From: Acanthornis magna
Lineage: Eukaryota > Chordata > Aves > Passeriformes > Acanthizidae
Reading direction: 5' to 3'
NCBI GenBank assembly: GCA_036785705.1
Contig: JAWUZG010000084.1
Location: 15,699,501-15,763,500, forward strand
DNA length: 64,000 nt
A model generated the notes under the pieces. The model did no database searches and was not told the origin of the DNA. It worked only from the letters and a program-made list of their open reading frames with translations. A program made the translations under genes and the position numbers. Positions 1-12,505 of the stretch are shown here, in pieces. Numbering within the stretch: position 1 is the stretch's first letter; every line of letters begins with the position of its first letter.

Positions 1-411
1 TAGATTGGAAATTTTCAGATCTTTTGCAATCCAGGTACATTTCCTTTCATCCCAGTGACTTGAAATAATTTTCAACTAGTATTTTTAAATCAGAAATTTA
101 TTTAATCAGAGTATTACTGCTAATGATCCTGGGGTTAGAAATGCCAGAGGTTCAATTTCATTAGGTTACTGGAGAACATATCTGATTTAAGTACTGTCTA
201 ACTTGCTCTTCATAATGCATATTTTTAAAAAATCAACTTATTTCTTATCTTATTTCCTCCTAAGCTAATTTTAAAGAGGAAAATGAGAGTCAAGATTATG
301 CTCTCAGATGAAAATTATTTCTAGAAAAATATTATTACTATTACAGCTTTACTAGACTAAAGCTTGCTTGCAATAGTTATCAGCAGATAGTTTTTCATCC
401 AGAAGGTCAGT
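1..411. other. Unique AT-rich noncoding DNA
   Basis: No open frame over 60 codons, no recognised repeat and no RNA gene is visible. The stretch ends where the first CR1 3' fragment begins. Confidence 0.6.
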
Positions 412-592
412 GAAGAACAGAACAGGTTCCCCAGAAAAGCAGTCACAGCACCAAGCCTGTTTGAATACGAGAAGCATTTGGACAATGCTTTCAAGCAAAT
501 GGTGTGATTTTTGGGGTGTCCTGTGTAAGGCCAGGAGTTGAACTTAATGATTCTGACGGATCTTTTTCAATTCAACATATTCTATGATACTT
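412..592 (+). mobile_element. CR1 LINE 3' fragment, 5'-truncated
   Basis: This is about 180 bases of the terminal part of a CR1 retrotransposon. The sequence runs from 'gaacaggttccccag' through 'ttggacaatgct' to a terminus resembling 'tattctatgat', the avian CR1 3' signature. It carries only the end of ORF2 and the 3' UTR, so it has no coding capacity. The same 3' end, in the same orientation, occurs at 12320-12503, and both carry the 'catggtgtgac'-like segment (here 'aatggtgtgat'), so they belong to related subfamilies. Divergence is high, so the insertion is old. Severe 5' truncation is usual for CR1. The 5' border is accurate to about 10 bases. Confidence 0.85.
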
Positions 593-3500
593 CTTTCATT
601 GAGCTATCACAATATGTTTCAGATATTTTTGGTAATAGATTAAACTAGCCTGCCTGCAGAATAATCTATCACAAACAAAATGTAAGTCATTCTATCTTAT
701 TCATTTCTTAACTGCAAAAACTCCCATATCCCTGTATTCTAAGCCCAACGTAAGGAAGACAAACAGACTCGAACTATAACATTGCTTTGCCTGTGAAGAG
801 TGAAAGGCCTTTCTTTTCTATCTCAATCTGTTTAATTCTGTTGATCTAATTAGGCTCAATTGCCCCTTATTTGTCTCAATAAGGAATGCCATTCTTCTCT
901 AGTTCTAAGAGCAATTCATAAATGCCAAAATGGCATACAAATTGTGAGATTTTTCTGGTGTGTAGAAGCTGCACAGGAAAAATAGGAAGAGTAAAGAAAG
1001 TTCCAAACCTGCTTTTTTTCCCCACCTTTCTCCCCCCTCTCTTAGTTTCTTTGAAAATCTTTACTTTTCAGACTTCCTGTTCATTTCTCAGAGACATAGT
1101 GCCTGTATGAGTGACTTTGCTTAATTGCAAGATAGCAGAAGTTGAAAGTCAGTGCAGATGGCATGGGGCATGCAAGACAGACAGAAGAGTTAATATGGAT
1201 GAACTTTCAGGACAGGAATACTCACCAGAGTCTGATTACTTTTAGTTAGGAAGGAGATGAAGAGTGAGAGTTGAAACTTTGAAATTTTCTCCTCAGTGGT
1301 TTTTATTCCACAGAACGACTTGAACTTTAACAGCATCAGCTTTTTTATCATAAGAATGTTCATTAACAGCATGGATGTGTTCTGTGTGTGTGCAAGGAAA
1401 ACATACTTTTTCTTTACTTTTTATCATAGCATCATACAATGGCTGAATGAGTGGGGCTAAGTGACTATATTAATACTAAGAAACTTAATCTGTATGCAGA
1501 ATGTGTTATTTTTGTGTATTTGAACTTTTGAATAATTTATTTTACATCTTGCAAATTAACACTATCTTCTCTTAGCTTCAAAGGGAATTAACTAAAAGCA
1601 TTTTATACAAAGGCATAAACAAACAGTTTAGCACAGAATTTCTTTTAGTAACAGCAGTCTTCCCTAAGAAAGTGAGTGATCCCTTCTCCAAGGATGTTTA
1701 TTAAGGGCTAAAATGCCTTTGATAAGAACCAAATCACTACTCTTGTTCCTCTGTAATATCCTAAAGAGTACTGCTTGGTAACAATTTTAAACAAAAAAAA
1801 TGAGATACGGAATCCTTTATTTTTCTGCTCAGACATACGAATGAGACAAGCTGAAATTATACATTTTTTTAGTAAGCAGTTACTAAAATAAATATACTTA
1901 GTGATCACACATCTTAATTATTTAGTGAAGAAAGGCTTTCTAAAGTCCCAAATGCATATATTGTCTGAAAGGAAATATATGACACCTCTTGCTAGGATGA
2001 TGCTACATTTTACTTTATGACTTTGGTTTCTTCAGCTTTGGACAAAAAGCTAAATGATGTATGAAACTGTAAACAGCTAAGAAATAGATAAGAAAAATCA
2101 TGGCTTCTTTTTCTCCCCTGTGTTTGCTAGAGAAAGGAAGGCAAATGTTAGCAACTTTTTCTCATCCTGTAAGAGAATATTACCTCATGTTTAGTATTTA
2201 TAATGTAGGGTGTTCTAAACAACATGAGATTTAAGATCGACAAGTTAATCTCTGTCTTCAGTGGTCAAAGCCATATTCTTCAGAAAAAGCTGAAAGAAAT
2301 TTTAGTCACCTTCACACTAGGTAAAACTAGAGGTGATGTGTTGCTCAGATGTTGATGATAGGATGTGAAATGAATCTGAAGAAAAAAATCACTGATAAAG
2401 GATAGAGATGAAAATACTTAGTTTTAGAATCCCTGTTTCAACTTCTGCCATTCTTCAATTTTCAAACAGTAATCCAATAATTTTTTCTGTTTCAAAACTA
2501 AAATAACTCGGTGAATGCCAGGCTTTACTTCCCAACCTTCTCAATTCTGTGGTCCAATGAACTTGATGAATGAGAGCAAATAAGATCTTGGATCATGCTG
2601 AATATATTCTATGTTCACAATCAAAAGCCCTCTGTTAATTGCTCTGCTGTATGGGTTTTTTGTTGGTCTTTTTTTTCCCAGAAGAATATAATTTTCATAT
2701 TAATTTTCAATGAAGGAGAAAAGGCTAGAGAGTTTTATAATCTTCATTTCTCTATAGAAAGGCAGGTCGCATTTTACATCAGAGTTCTTTAATCTTTCTT
2801 AAAACATTAGTGTTCTTTAATGCTCCTACAAATATTTCTTTGTTCCTAGAAGCAAGAGAAATTTAAATTAGTATAGAATTTGTTGACTTGTCTTGTGATG
2901 CATGGCAACTTACATATTTTTTTCCTTTAACATTTTCCAAGTGGAAAAGAATATTCATAAATGCAGTAAGAGAGAGCTTCTGTGAAGAGAGTTACTGCTA
3001 TATTCATGTTTAAGAAAGGGAAGTATTCAAGAAGACAAGAAGAAGACAAGATTGGAAACCTCAAAATGCCTTCCAAAATACCCCAATTCACAGAGGCATA
3101 CCTATTAGCAGATTGAAACGGAAATAATCAGCTGTATAGACACTAATTGTGCTGGTGAGCATGGAACAGCCCTACTCACCAAGAAGGAATTAACTATTCT
3201 GTAAACAGAGAAAGCAATCTAGGCAAATGGGCCATTTGGACATCACCAGTAATAAAATTGTATACTTCTCCTGAGAAAGTTAAGTTTCACTTTCAGGGAC
3301 AATTTCTTTATTCCCTTGCCACATACCTTCTATTATGATGCTCATATTAGGCTTGTCACTGGAACTTTAATATCTTTCACAGAGCATTGTGTTAGGCAAT
3401 CAAAAATTCCTTCTGTACATTAGTTTTATGAAAAGGGAATATTAAAAGGTCCATACCTCCTACAATATATTGGAAATTATTGTTGCTTTTGTGTTTAAGA

Positions 3501-4429
3501 TGTTTACAAATTCCAAAAACATTATTTCTGAGCATACATGATACTATAAAGTGGTTGAAGATGAGGAAATCAATTGGCATTTATCCCCATAACCAAGCCA
3601 AAAAGGAATTAACTAATGAATCTCATCAACTTTTGCTGGTGAACATAGAAATGCATCTCTTTCCCCTACTGTTGTGCAGAGTAGAAATTATGAAGATATT
3701 GTCTTAACACGTTAGTAAAAGGGAACAAATGCAAATGTATGGATGTTATTTTGTTTTTTGTTCTCCTCAAAACACAATGATCAGAAGAAAACAGGGAAGA
3801 TGACTTAAAAGTAACATGAAGATGAAGCATGGAAACCAGATATTATATGTGTTCCATTTTTCTCAGACTTATGTCTGGCTTTCCTGCCGTAACAAATAAA
3901 CTTCTGTTATGGTTTAAATTTTGAATAGAGGAAAGATTGAACTCAGAAACACAGTAATGAGTCATCTGTGGTAGAAGAAATTAACATTTACAGGCTTGTG
4001 TAAGAACTGGAGAACTGATAGCAAAGTTTCATGGAGGTGATAAATTTTAAGACCCTCAAATGCTGAGTAGCTGCTTTATCAAATAACAAACAATAATGGT
4101 AAGTGAATAAGATTTTTCTACATGACTAGTGATAAACTTTATATCTGTTTGCCCCTTTCCAGATGAAAAACTTCAGTTGAGTTGAAAATTCCTTCTTTTT
4201 TTGACAATTAAGATTATTTTTAACAAGCACACACCTCAAAAGACCAAAAAAGTTTGCAATGGTGGCTATTGCCAATTTATGCCGAATTAAACACAAGTCC
4301 TGAAGAACTCACCACCTACTATAAGAAAACACTTGTTTAACATGTGAAAGCATTTTTATCCAAAATGCCTTTGTATACCTGCACTGGATCCTGTTAGACT
4401 GATCTTTGATATCTTTGAGGATGGAAAAC
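593..4429. other. Unique AT-rich noncoding DNA
   Basis: Frames are at most 75 codons and none resembles a known protein. A perfect two-copy 11-base direct repeat of 'aagaagacaag' lies at 3029-3050. No other repeat family, RNA gene or promoter could be supported. Confidence 0.6.
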
Positions 4430-4611
4430 TGAGGAGACTGGATCAGACCAAAAGATCATCAAAGGTACAGTAATCTGCAGTAGGTTTCCAGTAATGCCAA
4501 AGATAATTATAAGGAATGTATGGAAGTTTACAAACTCAGAGCATGCTGAAAGTCCCCTTTTTCCTTCTACAGATTTCTGATTTCCAGAACCCATTTTTGG
4601 GGGGAATTTCT
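4430..4611 (+). mobile_element. Probable ancient CR1/L3-like LINE 3' fragment
   Basis: The motif 'actggatcagaccaaaag' followed by a 'tttccagtaatgcca'-like segment resembles the 3' region of old CR1/L3-type LINEs found across birds and reptiles ('ggatcagaccaaaggtcc...cagtggccaa' in consensus form). The match is decayed and I rely on recall, so both family and borders are tentative. It is clearly older than the other CR1 pieces in the window. It has no coding capacity. Confidence 0.4.
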
Positions 4612-7600
4612 GATTCTCCTCCTCAGTGAGGTTATGATAAACATTCTGACATTGTGTTCACTGAAATGACAGAAAAAACAAAACCTAAACTACAAATGGA
4701 AACAGGTTGAGTGATTAGTGTTAGGATAGAGGAATTGGATGAGATCTCACATATTTTTATAGAGCCCAAACACTGTGGGGGGAAAAGCCTTATTTTCAAG
4801 ATGTAACCTTGTTTATTTAACCCTGGGGAACTGCTGTCACTTTCTCAGACTTTTTTAGCAACGTGAGTTCCATATGTTCCAAAGTGATTTCTGTCAAGAT
4901 GCAGTGTTTATGAAGCATGAACAGAAGGGACATTTCAAAAGCTGATATACGGAGAAAAGAAATAGATTTCTGTGCCACATTGCTATAATCAAGCCTATTT
5001 GAAAGCAAGACAACTTTAGTAAATACAAAGCATACAAGGTCATTGTTTTAACTAATAACAGTTAGCACTGTAGGTGTGACAAATATCTAAAAGAAAGAGG
5101 AGTAAAAGGGAAGGATGAGATTGTAGCTGTGAGCTCTACAGCTTTATCTACCTTTAGCCAGAATTTATAAACATTTGGGAAAACAAAAGCTATAGGATAA
5201 CCTGTACTCTTTCCTTTAACGTGGCAAACATGCCACATGCCAAGGCTTGTTCCTTATCTAAGGGAGATATCTAAGCAGAGCGAAGCCTGTTGAAAATGGT
5301 GGAGACACAAGAGAAGTAGAGAGCTATCAAAATAGCCAAGGCTATAGGTAAGTGACAAAGAAACAGCAAACACTGCAGCTATAGAAAGTTAAGTACTTCA
5401 GTCAAAGGAAAAAACAATAAAGGCAGACAGATGAGGAGAGATCTTTATAAGCAAAAAGAAGATCTAAAATGGTGCAGAAACATCAGTATTCAAGCAATTG
5501 AAATGGAAAACATGTACAAAACTTCTAGCACACCCAGTGAAACAGCAGCTGTAGACAACACAGTCTCTTTCTTTCTGTTAAGGAAAGAAAGTAGCACAAC
5601 CTAACTTGTACACCAGCTGTAGGAACATGTAATCACAATCAGAGTCTCATTGCATTCATCAGTGGTCATTAACAGTGTTACTTCCATCTTGTTAGCTCAT
5701 CAGAATCATCCGATTTTGTTTTGCCAAGGACTGCAAAGACCAAAGAGAAGTGTCTGTGGTCTTTTTTTTGCCTGAATAATATATCATGTTCTACTTGGTT
5801 TCATTAGGGTTTATGTGGCACATGCTTACAAGAGGAATATGTAATACATCATGACTTGAGTAAATACAAGAAAGAGCTTATAAATGAACTTATGGTGTCA
5901 TATGGTCTTTTGCTATAGCACTGACCAAGAAATAGGCTTCCAAATAGTCTGACATCACTCAAGGAAACCTGCATTTTTGGTTCTTCTACAAAATGCTCGT
6001 TAAATTTTATTATGACTCAAGGAAGGAGGGAAGGGAGGACTCAATGGCAGAGACTAATGAGGATGAATTTTGTTGGAATGTATATTTCATTTTGTGAAGA
6101 TTTTGTAACTTTCAGGGCTGTTTGGATTATTAAATCTACTTAAACCTTTAAAAAAATTGTTATGTTGATTATAATGTTCCCAAGCTGATCCTGTCATGTC
6201 ATGCATTAACTCATTCCTTCAAATTCATTGAACAAAATCTACATCTAAAGGACTGATGATTTTTACAGTCTATAAAAGCCTATTAAGCATATAAAATGCA
6301 TTAATGGATTCCACCATGGATCTATCTATGACTGTTTACACACATTTACCATACTTGATGTCTGCAGTGGGATAAAATTATAAAACCACGTGTCTGAATT
6401 TCAAAGCCCAAGGACCTCCTTCGAGTTTCTGGAGTGTACTACCTCCAGGATTCTTATTCAAGTCTTGCTTTTTTGGCGATTACCTTTACTTTTTTCCTCA
6501 TTTTTTCCAGCATAGAATTTGTGAGGAGATTTGGCCTCTGTTGTCCCAATTTTTGCTACAATTCCGCAGGTTATCTGCTGTAAATGAGAGCAGCAGTTAA
6601 GTACTTCAGCATTTGTGTAATGCACATCCACAAGGCTATTTAAAATTCTCAGAAGGAAAGTGCAGCAGAGAGTAAGACCTAAAAAAAACCAACAAACCAA
6701 CCCAACCACAAACACATTTAGGCTCTATAAGGTGCTCAGCTAAATTTTTCTTCCAAATTAGTTCTATTTTGAGTTATCAGTCTGATAAATGAACTTTCCA
6801 GAGCAATTTATCAGGCTAGCCTTGAGTGTTCAGACTTGAAAAATGTAACCCTTTCATTAAAATTGAAAAAAATAGATCCTGAGGAAAGTATGAGTCAGTC
6901 AAACCAATATTAAAATATTTAAGATAGTCTAAAAAAGTTATTTCAATTCAGAAAGGAATGAAGGTTGACAATCTGCAGGGATTACCATGTGATCCACCTA
7001 TGCTTATTCTCCAAACCTTCCCCAGGTAAAATTAACTGAAACAGTCATGTGCTTGTTCAGACTTCATTTTGAAAAGTTTAGGCAATTCTAAAATGATGAG
7101 GAGTGGGATTATCTAATTATTATAACCAGGAGTCACAGTAAATATTTCTACTAAACTAATAAATTCTTTACTGGTAATGGGCTCAGACTAATAAATAATG
7201 GGATATAAAACATACCATCACAGATCCCTTCAGCTTGGTTGGAAGCTTTCCATAGCGAACAGTCAGAAGAAAAGGTATAAATAGGAGGTAAAAAAATCCA
7301 AGTGAAGAAAATTTATTCCTGCACCCTGGAAGCTACTTATTAAGCATATCTTAAACACGTTCATTAAACGTATCATTAAGTGTCTAAACTTGTGGGAGGT
7401 AGGTGCAGAGAGTAGTGAAAAGGGGAGAAAAATAGACATAAAAGCTAGAATTTAGACTTTATTTTAATTTTGATTCTGCCTGATGTCTAATCAATGTATG
7501 CAGCACTCCATCCAATGTTCTCAGAATAACAAAGGGTGTCCTTGCCAGAGAAAGACAAACAGGGTTATAAGTATGAACTATAGCTAAGATTTCACACTGT

Positions 7601-8083
7601 TCAGAAACACGGAAGTATAACTTCAGATCAGTAGGGATTTAATATTGTCTGCTATGAATTGAGAATTTCTCCCATTTAACTGGCGTCATGCAGTGCCTGA
7701 ATACCAATCACAAGTTTGCATGCAAAGAATGGTGTCCTTACAAAGATGCTCCTCTCACCAGCCGTGTTTCTGGCTTCCAACACTAAAGTTGAAGACTGAA
7801 AAAGAGTTCTTCAGAGGTTTTGGGGATTTGATTGATTCCATATGGAAGAATTAAGTGAGAGGGGAAAATAAGTATAGAGAAATATGGGAATGTGCATTTT
7901 ATTGTTTGTCAGGAGGAAGGATCCTTGAGTTCTGTTTGACCCGCCCCAGAAAGAGCACTATCTGACCTGCAGCTACATAATGTGTGCAGATCTAGTACTA
8001 AGTGTTTAAACTGGTCTTTCTGTCTCCTTGGGGGCAGCCTTCTGTCATCTTTTTATTACAGATGTAACTTTTCAAGGGTACAC

Positions 8084-8131
8084 TGACATCCTACATCCAG
8101 CTCAATTGACATCCTACCCATCCAGCTCAAT
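8084..8131. repeat. Two-copy tandem duplication of about 24 bases
   Basis: Copy 1 (8084-8106) and copy 2 (8107-8131) both begin 'tgacatcctac' and end 'atccagctcaat'. Copy 2 carries two extra C bases. This is a short local duplication with no evident function. Confidence 0.9.
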
Positions 8132-9786
8132 CTAGTGGAAAATATGGCCCTGAATTTCAGTTTCCTCTTAGATTTTGTCTTAGGCAATTAGCAGTGGTGG
8201 ATACTTCTGCTTCCTGTCTTGGATAAAGACCTTTAATTGGAATTATCTTTAATGATTCTTGGCATGCAGTAGACATTATAAAAGTGCACCCTTCTAAGAC
8301 TGACAAATTTATTTCAATTCCAATTCTACATTTGCCTGTTTTCTGTTATCTTCTCCCCACACTTCCACTTGTTAAATTGTCTCCTGACACAGCTGGTGTA
8401 AAGAAGAAGAATTAATTTTCCAGTTTTGGCACTGATATGAAGAGGTTGGAAGTGCAGACATATAATTTTTGAAGCAGTAGTGGAATTCCAGCTCATTGCC
8501 AACACTAATAAAGGATTATAATTTACAGACATGCAGAATGAACTTGAAAAGACATGACACTGAGTATTTCATAAGTGAATGGACAAATCGTGATAACTGA
8601 GTGACAATAGAAAACCTTTGTACTCATTACGAGAAAACCAAACTACGTGACAAATGACATAGCACTTGGGTTGTAAAACTTCCAAAAGATCTTGGAAACC
8701 AATTATTCGAATTCCTTTTTCAAAGAATGGGCTCACCTTATATGGCTTTATGTGTCTGTCACTATTCCCACTTGTTCAGCAACCTAATTATAGCTTAAAG
8801 ATTTTTTCCTTACTGGAGAAGCATCGGGGTGTAGTTATTCCCTGGACTTACAGCAGGGCATGATGCTGCAGCAAGCTGTTTATTTTGGGATGAGCATATT
8901 CCCCTTCAGATTCTGGGGACAGGCAATTGGTTTCATATGAAGGATTTCAGCAGGAACATTATTTTCACTGAGCTTCCATGCAAACTCACCAAGAAGCTAA
9001 AATGTACCATGGGTTCATCATTTAACTACAGTGAAACTTCAAATGAATACTTTTAAACTTTGTCTGAGCCTTCACTGCTTGAGGGAAGCTTCCTTTAAAA
9101 AAAACAAACAAAAACCTTCCCATATTGCAGCTCAGTTTTATTTGGTGCAAGGGATCACTCTGTGAGAGCTGTAAGCAGTGCTTATCTTGCATGCCAGTAT
9201 TGTAACCTCGGAATCTTACTATTTTTTCTCCATTTATTTCTTATATTCACTTTTTGGGGTTTTGCTTATATTGCTCTTGTTTGTCATCTAAGTTGCCTCA
9301 GCTACTACACTTAAATGACACAGAGAACACTATCATTTAAAAAAAAAAAGAAGTAAAATTTGAGGAAAAAAATCAAATAATCTTAACACAAAAAAATGTT
9401 GATAAAGAACTACTTCCAAATTCTATCTGGAATAGTGACAATATGTGTCTGGAATACCTTATCATAAAAGAATGTAAATCAAAACTAATTTCCTTTTATT
9501 TGTCTTTGTTGACAGCAGGTGTTGTGAACATTAAAGAAGAGAGTGAATGTATGGGGAAACATATTAAATGAGTCTCTGGAATGACTGACACTTCTGAGTT
9601 GTAGGGAATCAACTCATGAAGAGATAATCGAGTTTACTGACTTTGAGGCTATCACGGAGTTAGCTTTGTCAAGTTCATAAAACAGAGATGCTGAGTCAGA
9701 ATATGATTAATAGTTCTATCTAGGAGTTGAATTGTTCAAAAATTAGGATACACTTTTCAAAAGGGGAGTATTTTTTAAAAAAAAGC

Positions 9787-9838
9787 TTAGAATGCTGATT
9801 AGAAATAGGCTGTAAGATTCCAATCAGCATGCATCTAA
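9787..9838 (+). repeat. Imperfect inverted repeat (fold-back)
   Basis: The arms 'atgctgatt' (9792-9800) and 'aatcagcat' (9822-9830) are perfect reverse complements. Inside them, three more pairs form after one mismatch. Outside them, 'ttaga' (9787-9791) pairs with 'tctaa' (9834-9838) across a 3-base bulge. That gives about 17 pairs around a 13-base loop. It may be a chance fold-back or a small structured RNA; nothing here shows transcription. Confidence 0.6.
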
Positions 9839-10234
9839 TTTGTTTGCTTGTTTGTTTTGATAAAATGGTATTTTATTTGAAATCAAATATACACTGAAAG
9901 AAAATAATGGTGATCTTAATGGTCTGTTTCACCTACAGGAACTTATTAGTCTAGCTTTGCCAAGTGTGCACTTATTTTTTTGGTTTTAGAAACTGTTGAA
10001 CATTTATGTAATGTTCAAATAAATGTGAACCACAAGGACAGAATTATTTCATCTTTAACAGATGTCGTGTCTCAGCAATAAATCCTGTTTATTTACAGCA
10101 GATAATAACAATGTCTTGCAGTCTGTCTTTGGCTTAGGATCTGCACTAGTGATTCCAGCAGTCTGTTGAATATTTAGCCTTGTCTTTGCTATCATATCAG
10201 TAAATATACGCTTTAAAAATTAAATTCAAACTGC

Positions 10235-10500
10235 TAAGACAATCTTCGAGCACATGGCACAGGATTGCATCCAGACAGATCCTGAGTATCTCCAGTGAGG
10301 GAGATTCCACACCTTCTCTGGGCAACCTGTTCCAGTGCTCAGTCACCTGCACAGTAAAGAAGTTCTTCCTCATGTTCGGGTGGAACTTCTGTGTGTCCAT
10401 TTCTGCGCATTGCCTCATGTCCTATTGCTCAGCAGTACTGAAAAGAGCCTGGCTCCATCCCCTTCACAGCCTCCCTTCAGATCTGAACAACAATCAGTCT
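10235..10500 (-). mobile_element. CR1 LINE 3' fragment, antisense
   Basis: Read on the minus strand this is the end of CR1 ORF2. The translation contains 'MRKNFFTVQVTEHWNRLP' followed by 'ESPSLEILRICLDAILCHVL', which matches the familiar CR1 C-terminal segment. The element's 3' end lies at the low coordinate, where the match fades just before the usual terminal octamer. It is truncated at the 5' end and is a dead fossil copy. Borders are accurate to about 15 bases. Confidence 0.92.
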
Positions 10501-12045
10501 GGTTAGTGTCACGCTGATTGCCTGGCACATCTGCTGCATGACTTTTTAAGAGCCGTCTCTTCTGGATTTAGTTCAGGACCAAGTCTAGTTTCCCGGGAGA
10601 AGCGGTAAAGAGGGCATTATGTCTCACACAGGGCCTCCTGTTTCTGTGCAGGGCAGTCCTGCTGTCTTGTGTTTTGCAAAAATCCTGGTGATATATGAGT
10701 GTGAGCCTTGAAGGTGTTTCTGAAGAAGCACATAGTAAGAGCTGTAATGAAGAGGTTCGCCTACATGTGTAGAGCTATACGAGTGGGAGATTGAAGGATG
10801 ATGCTGCGTATCTGCTCTGGAAATACCTTTCTTACTCCCTGGTGCAATGACCTGAAAAGATTTGCAGGAATGTAATTTCTCCATCTGACATCTTTGAGTG
10901 CTTCCTTCTGTGTGAGCAGGGGAGAAAGATGCTTGCCCTTGAGCAGCTGAACGGTGATGAAAAGCAGGCTTCTAGACTGGACATGGTATCTCACCTAATT
11001 TTGGACTATTACTTTTAGTCAGACAAACTGTACTCATAATGAAAAAGGAAATAAAATCTGGGTGTCTTATGAGTTTTCCTTTCACTGCTCTGCATGCTAA
11101 ACAAAGCACAAGCTAAAGCAGATGGTGGGTATTTTAATGGCTTCACATGTCTGCGTATCTAGGGAAAAGAACTTCTCATCACTGATCCTTTCTGAGTAAA
11201 TTTAATAATTTCTATTAAAGTTCTCAGAACACTAGAATCCAGGTTTTGTTAGTTCTTCTTTCTCTTAGTCCTTGTGGGTTTGTTTGTTGTTTTTTTTTTA
11301 ATTTTTTTTTTAAAACCTAACACATGTTTAGGGAAAAAAAAGTTCCTTGTCAAGAAAATTTACAGCTTTTATATTTTTCCCTGAAAGCATCTATTTTAGT
11401 TAAACTGTCAACATATGCCAATCTCTTGACAGCCAGAAATTATGTGGGTGTCCAATATAAGGAAAACTATTTTGTTTTTAATTGTGGCAGCATCTGGAGG
11501 AGTGTCCAATCTTATACAGCACTCATGCCTATCTAATTTAAAGAGCTGCCAGCTGGTTCGAGACAGGCGCATGGGCTTCATTCTCTTTCCTGCTGGAAAC
11601 TGAAGAATTCCACTGGAGCAAGTAATGTCTGAACAGTGTTTAGTGTTACTCACTGGGGTATGGTGACAGCTTCATAGTGTTATAACACAATGCACTTTAC
11701 TGAAAGCTCTGATTAATAACACTTGGCTGTTTTTTTTAAAAAGTATTTGACCAGGCAATTGTTGCCTAGTTGGATCAATTTTTTAGAAAATCAGGAGAAG
11801 AATTTTTATTGTTGCTTCACTGCATGTATAATTCATCCTGAACTCTTTCATTATAAATACTAAATATTTGTAATTTATGTTGTCTGTATGTTGCGGTCTT
11901 TTGTCTAATGACTCTCTGGCCACGGTAAGACTAAACTACAGTTACTGGAAAATCAGCTGAGCTCTTAAGTAAGTATCTACCAGACAGAGTCTACTACTGA
12001 AAACTTTCAGACTAAAGGATGAATATATTTTACACTTGTAAACTA
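10501..12045. other. Unassigned DNA, somewhat GC-richer near 10.5-11.0 kb
   Basis: The part next to the antisense CR1 (10501-10994) has higher GC and two overlapping minus-strand frames of 86 and 77 codons. Neither resembles a known protein, and no repeat family was recognised there. The rest is ordinary AT-rich sequence with T-rich runs near 11290-11312. Confidence 0.5.
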
Positions 12046-12505
12046 CTAAAGAGTGTCCAAAGGAAGGCAATAAGGATGGTGAAGGATCTGGAGGGGAAGC
12101 CTTACGAGGAGCAGCTGAGGTCACTTGGTCTGTTCAGCCTGGAGGAGACTGAGGGGAGACCTCATTGCAGTGACAACTTCCTTGTGAGGGGAAGAGGAGG
12201 GACAGACACTGATCTGATCTCTGTGGTGACAGTGACAGGAACTGAGGGAATGGCCTGGAGTTGTGTCAGGAAAGGTTCAGGTTGGATATTAAGAAAGGGT
12301 TCTTCCCCCAGAGGTGGTTCAGGACTGGAACAGGCTCCCCAGGGAAGTGGTCACAGCACCAGCCTGACAGAGCTCAAGAAGGGTTTGGACAATGCTCTCA
12401 GGCACATGGTGTGACTCTTGGGGATGGACCTGTGCAGGACCAGAAGCTGAACCTGATGATCCTTGCGAGTGCCTTTCAATGCAGCATATTCTCTGATTCT
12501 GTAAA
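12046..12505 (+). mobile_element. CR1 LINE 3' fragment (about 460 bp)
   Basis: This copy runs from the end of CR1 ORF2 ('gtccaaaggaaggcaataa', then 'ctgttcagcctggaggaga') through 'aggctccccagggaagtggt' to a 3' terminus like 'cagcatattctctgattctg'. These are diagnostic avian CR1 segments in order. The longest frame here (131 codons, from 12019) covers decayed CR1 and starts upstream of it, so it is not a gene. The copy is 5'-truncated and inactive. Its last 180 bases are homologous to 412-592. Confidence 0.95.

Larger units (their letters stand above)
4612..10234. other. Unique AT-rich noncoding DNA with small repeats
   Basis: No gene is supported. Frames are at most 85 codons. Minor structures are a purine-rich run near 6018-6038, a CAA/CCAA-rich low-complexity run at 6680-6712, a two-copy direct repeat at 8084-8131 and a fold-back at 9787-9838. 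No mobile-element family was recognised in the rest. Confidence 0.55.

Noticed and set aside
10197..10418. 73-codon minus-strand frame as a gene
   Set aside because: Its peptide is the C-terminal segment of CR1 ORF2.
11735..11760. Short palindrome 'aggcaattgttgcct'
   Set aside because: The stem is only six bases and is expected by chance in a window of this size.
12019..12414. 131-codon plus-strand frame
   Set aside because: It lies mostly within the CR1 fragment at 12046-12505 and is translated partly from ORF2 remains and partly out of frame.
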